Assembly (NCBI GenBank): GCA_041670165.1
Contig: JBAXZR010000007.1
Span: 1-60,314, forward strand
Source: JBAXZR01 sp041670165
Lineage (GTDB): Bacteria > Bacillota > Clostridia > Christensenellales > UBA1242
DNA: 60,314 nt
Direction of reading: 5' to 3'
The notes beneath the pieces are model-generated. The model was given only the letters and a program-made list of their open reading frames with translations. It ran no database searches and had not been told where the DNA came from. Below are positions 54,915 to 60,314 of the stretch, piece after piece (position 1 is the stretch's first letter; each line of letters starts with the position of its first letter). The position numbers and the translations under genes were made by a program.

Positions 54915-55245
54915 AATATTGTTCCTTTTCTATTCATCTTTATTATAACAACAAAAACAGTTTTGTCATCATGTTTTTTAATCCACTGCTTTTTATAGGA
55001 TTATTAATGTTTAACTAAGCTGATTTTTTTTAGAAAACAAAATTAATTTTTTAATAATTTAAAGCTATAATTTATGTATTTATTTTTAATTTCACCAGTT
55101 GTTATATTCATTAGAATCAAAACAAAAGAATTATTTTTAAGTGCATTCGTTCAATCACAATTTTGCACTATAAAACGGATTTATAAAAACAAGTTTACAA
55201 GAAAAAAAATTTTTGAACTAGAACAAAATTAATATAAATAAATTT
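54915..55245. other. AT-rich intergenic region between dtd and dut
   Basis: About 330 bases hold no gene, tRNA or clear repeat. Confidence 0.5.
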
Positions 55246-55272
55246 AAAAAAATCTTGCCTAAACAAGATTTT
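55246..55272 (-). terminator. Terminator of the dut operon
   Basis: A stem AATCTTG/CAAGATT with a 6-base loop is followed by seven T on the minus strand, 15 bases after the dut stop. Confidence 0.8.
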
Positions 55273-55287
55273 AAAATTTGATATTTA

Positions 55288-55749
55288 TTAATTTCCGCCA
55301 GTGCTTCCAAATCCACCAACTCGATTTTTTTGTTTTGAAACATCTTCATCATCAACAGTTAAAAAAGGCATAAAAACACCTTGCCCAATTTTGTCGCCAG
55401 TTTTTATCACATAAGGCTCTTTGCCAAGATTCAAAAGCCTAAAACCAAGATTTCCATCGTTGTTTGGATTTTCAAAATAATCAGAGTCAATTACTCCAGT
55501 TCCATTTGCAAGCATCACATGACTTTTGCCCATTTTGCTTGTTACAAACAACATCAAAACTTCATTTTCTCCATATGTCGCTTTAACATTTGTCCAAATA
55601 AGTTCACTACTATTAGGAGCAATTGTTGTGTCGATTGGAGAAAACATATCATATCCAGCAGAATTTTTTGTTGCTCTATATGGAAGAGTTGTTGCTGGAG
55701 CATTATATTGAATAAATTTCTTGTCCGTTATCAAAAAAAATTTTCTCAT
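55288..55749 (-). CDS. dut: dUTP diphosphatase
   Basis: The enzyme hydrolyses dUTP to dUMP, keeping uracil out of DNA and feeding dTMP synthesis. The 153-residue chain carries trimeric-dUTPase motifs: S-A-G-Y-D-M (motif 1), S-K-M-G (near motif 2), G-V-I-D-S-D-Y (motif 3), and R-V-G-G-F-G-S-T-G (motif 5, the C-terminal lid). It is the last gene of a three-gene operon; 17 bases separate it from the beta-helix gene. Confidence 0.95.
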   Translation of the reverse strand: MRKFFLITDKKFIQYNAPATTLPYRATKNSAGYDMFSPIDTTIAPNSSELIWTNVKATYGENEVLMLFVTSKMGKSHVMLANGTGVIDSDYFENPNNDGNLGFRLLNLGKEPYVIKTGDKIGQGVFMPFLTVDDEDVSKQKNRVGGFGSTGGN

Positions 55750-55766
55750 AAGTTTACCTTTATTTA

Positions 55767-56705
55767 TTATTTTTTATCAGTAGTTGTTTCCAAAGTTACA
55801 GGTTCAGTTTCAACTGATTTTTCAGTTTTCTTTTTTGATTTTTTTTGCTTTTCAACTTTTGGTTCTTCTGTTTTGGTATCTTCAGCCTTAATTTCTTCAG
55901 CTTTAATTTCTGTTTTTGCTTCTTCTTTTGGAAGTTCCATTTTTACAATACTAATATCAGTAAAAGATGCCATTTTTTGAGCTTTGGTTTTGTTTTGTTC
56001 ATACAAAATCATACTGTTTCCTGCTCTAAGCCCAACTGAACCACTCATTTGAGAACAAACCACACTGCTACCAAGCATTGTGCCAATACTTCCGCTGTTT
56101 TGCGTTGTGATTTCAGCATAATCACAAATTTCTCCAATTTCACCACTATTCATAGTGCCAATGTTACTATTGTTTAAAACATAATCAATTTTGCCTGTGT
56201 TAAAGGTTGACACTTCACTGTTGTTCATCATGCCAACAATTGAACCTTCAATCATTGTGCAAATTCTTGCTTTTCCACGAATAAAACCAATTTTGCCATT
56301 ATTCATTGTTGAAAGTTCAGTTTGATCGTCCATAAATTTGATTGAACCATTGTTGAGTGATCCAATTTTTGCTTTTCCTTGAACATAATCAATTTGAGCA
56401 TTGTTAATTGTTGTGATTACAGCCTTGCCTTTCACCGTGCAAATTGAACCGCTTTTAATCAGTCCAATTTTTGCTTGTTTGCAAAGCTCAAAAATTTCAC
56501 AATTGTCCATGATTTGAAGTTTGGCCTTTCCTGTTATTTCAGAAAAAGTTGTGTTTTTTGCTTCAACAACAATTGCCTTTCCAGAAAGAATAACATTTTT
56601 ACAATCATGTAAAATATGAGTGCCATCGTTTAAAATCAAATCACTTTGTCCAATATGTTCACTTGGGTCTAAAAATTTTGTTTTGAAAATATCAAAAAAT
56701 CCCAT
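55767..56705 (-). CDS. Cytoplasmic beta-helix-like repeat protein with charged tail
   Basis: I do not recognise a named family. The 312-residue protein has about 12 repeats of 18-20 residues built on x-I-x-x-I-x-G-x-A-x-I-x-x-M-x-N-G (N-N-G-K-I-G, M-N-S-G-E-I-G), as in bactofilins or other right-handed beta-helices. It has no signal peptide or membrane helix. The last 60 residues are K/E/T-rich and probably disordered. It lies 17 bases upstream of dut and 16 bases downstream of another unknown gene, so the three are cotranscribed. A scaffold role is possible but unproved. Confidence 0.8.
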   Translation of the reverse strand: MGFFDIFKTKFLDPSEHIGQSDLILNDGTHILHDCKNVILSGKAIVVEAKNTTFSEITGKAKLQIMDNCEIFELCKQAKIGLIKSGSICTVKGKAVITTINNAQIDYVQGKAKIGSLNNGSIKFMDDQTELSTMNNGKIGFIRGKARICTMIEGSIVGMMNNSEVSTFNTGKIDYVLNNSNIGTMNSGEIGEICDYAEITTQNSGSIGTMLGSSVVCSQMSGSVGLRAGNSMILYEQNKTKAQKMASFTDISIVKMELPKEEAKTEIKAEEIKAEDTKTEEPKVEKQKKSKKKTEKSVETEPVTLETTTDKK

Positions 56706-56721
56706 AAAGCTTCTCCTATTT

Positions 56722-57297
56722 TTACAATTTGATTGGTTTGATTGAAGGAATTAATTCTTTTATAATTTGGTTGATATGTTGATATTTTTCAGAGGCAACT
56801 TCAGGAAAATCTTTTTTTAAAATTGGCATACTTTGTGTAAGAATTCCCAAAAGCACATTTGGAGTTTCAACAAAAAATTGATAAGAAGTTCTGTCACCAA
56901 TGTTTGTTTTTACATTCATCACATTGCAAATTGCTTCACCATTTTCTTGGCTAATTTTTTTAAAGCATAAATGTTTGATGTTTTTTGTTTGATTAACAAC
57001 ATAGCCTTGAGCTTTTTTGCCAATTTCTTCATCAAGTTCTTCAATTAATTCATCTTTATTTTCTTCAAGAGTTTTCATTTGCATTCCAAGTTCAGCCAAA
57101 AATTCATTGCCGTTAATTCCATAATTAAGAATTGAAACAACATCATATTGTTTTCCATTTGGAATTGCAAAACCCATTAAGCATGGTAAACTATCGCTGT
57201 TCAAAATTGAGAATTTTGAATATTCTGTTGGTTTAATAATTTTCCAGTTAGCAGGAAAACTAAATTCAAAACCAAGTTCTTTATTAACAACCTTCAT
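56722..57297 (-). CDS. Hypothetical protein, PsbP/DUF1795-like
   Basis: The 191-residue soluble protein begins L-G-F-E-F-S-F-P-A-N-W-K, the opening typical of PsbP/DUF1795-like small beta proteins, and continues with a K/E-rich helix and Y-Q-F-F-V-E-T-P-N-V-L-L-G-I. There is no signal peptide. It is the first gene of the operon with the beta-helix protein and dut. Function unknown. Confidence 0.7.
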   Translation of the reverse strand: MKVVNKELGFEFSFPANWKIIKPTEYSKFSILNSDSLPCLMGFAIPNGKQYDVVSILNYGINGNEFLAELGMQMKTLEENKDELIEELDEEIGKKAQGYVVNQTKNIKHLCFKKISQENGEAICNVMNVKTNIGDRTSYQFFVETPNVLLGILTQSMPILKKDFPEVASEKYQHINQIIKELIPSIKPIKL

Positions 57298-57437
57298 TAG
57301 TATGCTCCTCTATTAGCTATAGAATACACTTTTTTGAACTGATAGTCAACAAAATAGCAAATATAAATTATGCATAAATATGATGAAATAAAGGATTTAT
57401 TGTATATTTCTATTATTTTGCAATTTACATATCTTGC

Positions 57438-57466
57438 TTGCCAAATGGTTATTTCTTGTGTATTAT
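57438..57466 (+). promoter_or_regulatory. dnaX promoter
   Basis: TTGCCA (57438-57443) and TATTAT (57461-57466) are 17 bases apart; the start codon is at 57511 behind AAGGGGGAAG. An open frame extends upstream to 57370 but crosses this promoter. Confidence 0.6.
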
Positions 57467-57510
57467 TATTTGATATATTTTTAATATTTATGAAATTTAA
57501 GGGGGAAGTG

Positions 57511-58635
57511 ATGTCATATCAAGCACTATATCGCACATATAGACCAAAGTCTTTTGATGAGATGGTTGGGCAAGAACACATCACCAAAACCTTAGCTAAT
57601 CAGGTTAAAACTGGTGATATTGGACATGCGTACTTGTTTGTTGGTTCTCGTGGAACAGGCAAAACAAGTTCGGCAAAAATTTTTGCTCGTGCAATCAATT
57701 GCCTTTCTCCTGTAAACGGCTCTCCATGTGGCAAATGTGAAGTTTGTCAATCTTTTGATTCTGCAAACAACATTGACATTTTGGAAATTGATGCCGCAAG
57801 CAACAACGGTGTTGATGAAGCAAGAGCAATTAGAGAAAAAGTTAAATATCCACCTATAAACGGCAAATATAAAGTTTTTATTATCGATGAAGTTCATATG
57901 CTCACCGACTCAGCTTTTAATGCACTACTTAAAACTCTTGAAGAGCCACCACCTTTTGTTGTTTTCATTTTGGCAACAACTGAAGTTCACAAAATTCCTG
58001 CAACAATTCTTTCTCGTTGCATGCGTTTTGATTTCAAACTTGTGCCTGCAACAGTTCTCGCAAATCATCTTGAAAACATTTTTTCAAAAGCTTCAATCTT
58101 AAGCACAAAAGATGCCACCATGGCAATTGCACTTGCAGGTGAAGGAAGTGTCCGTGATGCTCTTTCAATTGCCGATTGCGTTTCTGCCTCTTCAAACAAA
58201 AATATAACACTTGAAGATGTTCAAAGAGTGATTGGCTCAAACGATATTGAAAGTGTTTTGGCTTTAACAGAAGCAATTTTATCTGGACAAGTTGGACTCG
58301 GGCTTGAAAAAGTTTCTTCTCTTGCAAGTCAAGGCAAAAATTTAAGTGTTGTTGTTAAAGAGCTTTGTGCTCATTTCAGAAATTTACTTGTTTGCCAAAG
58401 TTGTTCTAATCCTGAAAAAATTATTCTAGTTCCAAACGAAACAATGTCAAAACTTACAGAGCAATCAAAAAAAATCTCAAAAGAAAATTTAATTCTTCTT
58501 TTGCAAACTTTTGGTTCAATTGAAATGCAAATGCGTTCAGCCTTATCTCCAGAAGTACTTCTAGAAACAACAGTTGTTGCCGCCGCCCAATTTATTAGTC
58601 AAGGCGAAAATTTTTTATCAAAAAAAAACGGCTAA
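57511..58635 (+). CDS. dnaX: DNA polymerase III clamp-loader subunit DnaX, frame-0 (gamma-like) product
   Basis: DnaX is the ATPase of the clamp loader. Frame 0 gives 374 residues: Walker A G-S-R-G-T-G-K-T (45-52), zinc cysteines C64, C73, C76, C79, D-E-V-H at 126-129, sensor 1 A-T-T-E, the S-R-C arginine finger and domain III. It stops at TAA two codons after an A9 run. The -1 frame from that run continues without stop to 59063 and encodes the expected tau-type C-terminal region. So this locus should make a short product and, by shifting, a 517-residue tau. An alternative is a true frameshift or a homopolymer sequencing error. Confidence 0.93.
   Translation: MSYQALYRTYRPKSFDEMVGQEHITKTLANQVKTGDIGHAYLFVGSRGTGKTSSAKIFARAINCLSPVNGSPCGKCEVCQSFDSANNIDILEIDAASNNGVDEARAIREKVKYPPINGKYKVFIIDEVHMLTDSAFNALLKTLEEPPPFVVFILATTEVHKIPATILSRCMRFDFKLVPATVLANHLENIFSKASILSTKDATMAIALAGEGSVRDALSIADCVSASSNKNITLEDVQRVIGSNDIESVLALTEAILSGQVGLGLEKVSSLASQGKNLSVVVKELCAHFRNLLVCQSCSNPEKIILVPNETMSKLTEQSKKISKENLILLLQTFGSIEMQMRSALSPEVLLETTVVAAAQFISQGENFLSKKNG
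58601..58635 (+). promoter_or_regulatory. Slippery A9 site in dnaX
   Basis: Nine A at 58620-58628 cover codons TCA-AAA-AAA-AAC, followed by GGC and the stop TAA (58633). AAGGCG at 58601-58606 is Shine-Dalgarno-like and lies 13 bases upstream of the run. In Thermus thermophilus dnaX an A9 run causes transcriptional slippage, and in E. coli an A-AAA-AAG heptamer with an upstream Shine-Dalgarno causes -1 ribosomal shifting. Confidence 0.75.
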
Positions 58636-59063
58636 TTGAAGTTAACCTAAACACTCTTTTAGAAATAATTGATTCAAAAACTACAAAAAAAATCGAATCA
58701 ACCGCTTCTGAAAAAACCATATTAAACACTTCTTCCCAAACAGAAGTTTCAATTGTAAATCCTCGTACAATCTGGGGAAATGTTTTAACATTCTTAAGAG
58801 AAAGCCATGAAATTGGACTTCAAATTTCTTGTAGCATTGGTTGCGAACCAGAAATTGAAGAAGACAAATTTGTTATGAATGTTGATTCTGATTTCACACT
58901 TGAAGTGATTAACGACTCAATTGAAACAATGAAAAAAGCTTTTTCTTCTTCAGGTTGGAACAAGGAAATTGTGGCAAAAAAAAGAAAGCCAATTCAAACT
59001 CAAAAGCAAGTTGACTTGCAAAAAATCATGTCCCTAGCTGGCGACAAATTCAGAAAAATTTAA
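58619..59063 (+). CDS. dnaX: DnaX tau C-terminal region, -1 frame
   Basis: From the A-run the -1 frame reads K-K-K-R-L-I-E-V-N, a variable linker rich in S/T/K, then I-W-G-N-V-L-T-F-L-R-E, S-I-G-C-E-P-E-I and ends D-K-F-R-K-I. The I-W-x-x-V-L phrase and the following alternating strands fit the tau C-terminal domain of Bacillota, which binds the polymerase. It has no start codon or Shine-Dalgarno of its own near its beginning (first ATG at 58875, mid-domain), so it must be made as part of DnaX. Confidence 0.8.
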
Positions 59064-59539
59064 GCTTCCATCTTTATTTAAAAATCGAAAATTTAAGCAA
59101 GTTTTTATCGGTTTTAAAAGATAGATTAATTTAAGTTAAAAGATATTATAGAAACATAACTGAAGTAATTTATAAAAAAACAATCTAGAAATTTTTATAT
59201 ATTTTAACAATAGCTTGTTTACTGTTTCATGAGTTTAAATAAACAAAACCAGCTTATTAGTTTAGAAGTATTATGTTTATATTGTGAAGTACTATGTTTA
59301 CACTATGAGCATTATGAAGTACTATGTTTGTAGGGCTAAAAAAATATTAATAAACAAATAGTATTTTTATTTATGTATTATGTTAATAGTATTTAACAAT
59401 ATAAATTTAAAGATTTTTATTTGTAAATAAAAATGAGAAATTAAATTTTCCTTGTAAGAAATGTATTATCTTTCCTTTACAAAAAATAGATATAGAAAGC
59501 AGTCTTTTTTATTTCTGTTTTAGTCAACAATATACGAAA
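59064..59539. other. Intergenic region with repeated G-A-A-G-T-A motif
   Basis: About 480 bases without a gene. GAAGTAYTATGTTTR occurs at 59265, 59286 and 59316, and a weaker copy near 59375. The same core is found at 22006. Confidence 0.55.
59265..59330. repeat. Three direct repeats of a 15-base motif
   Basis: The copies begin at 59265, 59286 and 59316 (spacings 21 and 30). The core AAGTACTATGTT contains the palindrome AGTACT. They may be protein-binding sites or a decayed repeat array. Confidence 0.55.
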
Positions 59540-59572
59540 TAAAAAAGGGTTCTATAATAAACCCTTTTTATT
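59540..59572 (-). terminator. Terminator of the DUF4234 gene
   Basis: The stem AAAAAGGGTT/AACCCTTTTT with an 8-base loop has T residues following on the minus strand, directly after the stop codon. Confidence 0.85.
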
Positions 59573-59576
59573 TTTT

Positions 59577-59891
59577 TTAGTTTAATTGATTAACTTCATT
59601 TTGCATGAGTAAATTTGCAACCCAGCCAAAGCCAATTAAAGTAAGAATCAAATAGATAATACCGTTATTTTTTCCACCAAGAGCTTCAATTCTTTTTCCA
59701 ACTGCAAAGCTCCAGTACAAACCATAAATTCCAAATGTGATGATTGACACGAAAAAGTGTCCAACTCCACCAAATCCCATACCTGTGTTCTTTTTGAGTT
59801 GGTTTTGGAATGAGCAGTACCAATAAATGCCATAAATACCAAATGTGATGAGTGTCAAAAGTATCATTGCGACAAGACTTCTTTTTTGCAT
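59577..59891 (-). CDS. DUF4234 membrane protein
   Basis: The 104-residue protein has three hydrophobic stretches with two copies of the phrase T-F-G-I-Y-G-x-Y-W, the mark of DUF4234 (small bacterial membrane proteins of unknown role). I start at ATG 59891 behind AAGGAG; a longer open frame begins at 59954 with no support. Confidence 0.88.
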   Translation of the reverse strand: MQKRSLVAMILLTLITFGIYGIYWYCSFQNQLKKNTGMGFGGVGHFFVSIITFGIYGLYWSFAVGKRIEALGGKNNGIIYLILTLIGFGWVANLLMQNEVNQLN

Positions 59892-59954
59892 ATTAAACTC
59901 CTTTATTGTTTCAATATATATACTATAAAACTTCATGCAAAAAAATGCAAACAA

Positions 59955-60274
59955 ATTTAAAAGAATTAATATTTATATCTTTTTCCAAAACTAAAGCCTA
60001 CAAAAATAGTATTAAACTGAATAACAAAAGTTGCAAAACAAATTAAATCATGCTAAACTCACTTTGCTTTTAAACAAGGTAACAAGTACCATTTAAATTT
60101 GTACTTTAAAATTGCAAACAAAATTGTTCTTTACTAAGTCAAAAAAATCTTTTTAATTAATAGCTCAAAAAACTTTTGCTCTAAAATAAGTGACTGCTTA
60201 TCAAATAATTTCATTTTTCACTTTACTCCTTTTCATTCTTCGTTTTATTAAAAATTTCCAAAAATTCATAATAT
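59955..60274. other. AT-rich region before the tRNA gene
   Basis: No gene is seen. The tRNA promoter is expected here but I could not place it with confidence. Confidence 0.5.
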
Positions 60275-60314
60275 GTGGATATAGCGTAACTGGATAACGC
60301 AATCGCCTCCTAAG
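60275..60314 (+). tRNA. tRNA-Arg(CCU), 3' part outside the window
   Basis: The first 40 bases fit a tRNA: acceptor strand GTGGATA, TA, D-stem GCGT/ACGC with a GGATA loop, then the anticodon stem ATCGC and loop CTCCTAA, giving anticodon CCT (Arg). The end is cut by the window. Confidence 0.85.

Noticed and set aside
57370..57510. Upstream extension of dnaX to 57370
   Set aside because: The extra 47 residues are hydrophobic with no family match and cross the predicted promoter; AAGGGGGAAG precedes ATG 57511, which gives the usual M-S-Y-Q-A-L-Y-R start.

Overview
The window is very AT-rich, uses the standard bacterial code (UGA is a stop, for example at the gatA/gatB junction) and has strong AGGAG-type ribosome binding sites. 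It carries a gyrBA/recF block, gatCAB and a short archaeal-type AspRS, zinc-ribbon membrane proteins and many BspA-like leucine-rich-repeat (LRR) surface proteins. This suggests an uncultured, low-GC, probably host-associated member of the Bacillota (Clostridia-like). That placement is an inference; there is no rRNA gene, and the one tRNA gene is cut by the window edge.

Layout. 1-3087: end of an ABC transporter permease, a radC-like gene and thymidine kinase. 3240-7269: the first large LRR protein. 7511-10429: a NUDIX hydrolase, a membrane protein, a DUF2188 protein, an unknown protein and an orphan phage-fibre-like protein. 10861-11892: an isolated dTDP-glucose 4,6-dehydratase. 12203-21739: gyrA and gyrB on the minus strand, divergent from a plus-strand operon of recF, two FAD oxidoreductases and a small membrane protein. 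22114-31795: three LRR proteins in a row. 32083-36924: gatB, gatA, gatC and aspS. 37103-39340: another LRR protein. 39530-42048: leuS. 42068-42512: two inverted copies of a hairpin element. 42586-44970: an unknown gene and three zinc-ribbon membrane proteins. 45368-54366: three more LRR proteins. 54489-57297: dtd, then an operon of an unknown gene, a beta-helix repeat protein and dut. 57438-59063: dnaX, split by a frameshift at an A9 run. 59577-60314: a DUF4234 protein and the start of a tRNA-Arg gene.

The eight LRR genes cover nearly half of the window and fall into two architectures. Type A (four genes) has a signal peptide, LRRs, InlB/Listeria-Bacteroides-type repeats, one C-terminal membrane helix and a cytosolic tail that is either short and basic or proline-rich. 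Type B (four genes) has an N-terminal hydrophobic segment with a camelysin/TasA-like region, one InlB-like unit, LRRs and a shared C-terminal module ending in a Y-K-K-F-V-K-like motif, without any visible wall or membrane anchor. They occur in mixed clusters (A-B-B, A alone, B-B-A), have partly near-identical segments and appear to evolve by duplication.

The two most striking signals are (1) four genes, three of them type A surface proteins and one the dehydratase, whose only sensible start codon is AUU or AUA behind a good Shine-Dalgarno site, and (2) a dnaX gene whose tau C-terminal region is reached only by a -1 shift at an A9 run that is followed almost at once by an in-frame stop. Both can be tested experimentally.
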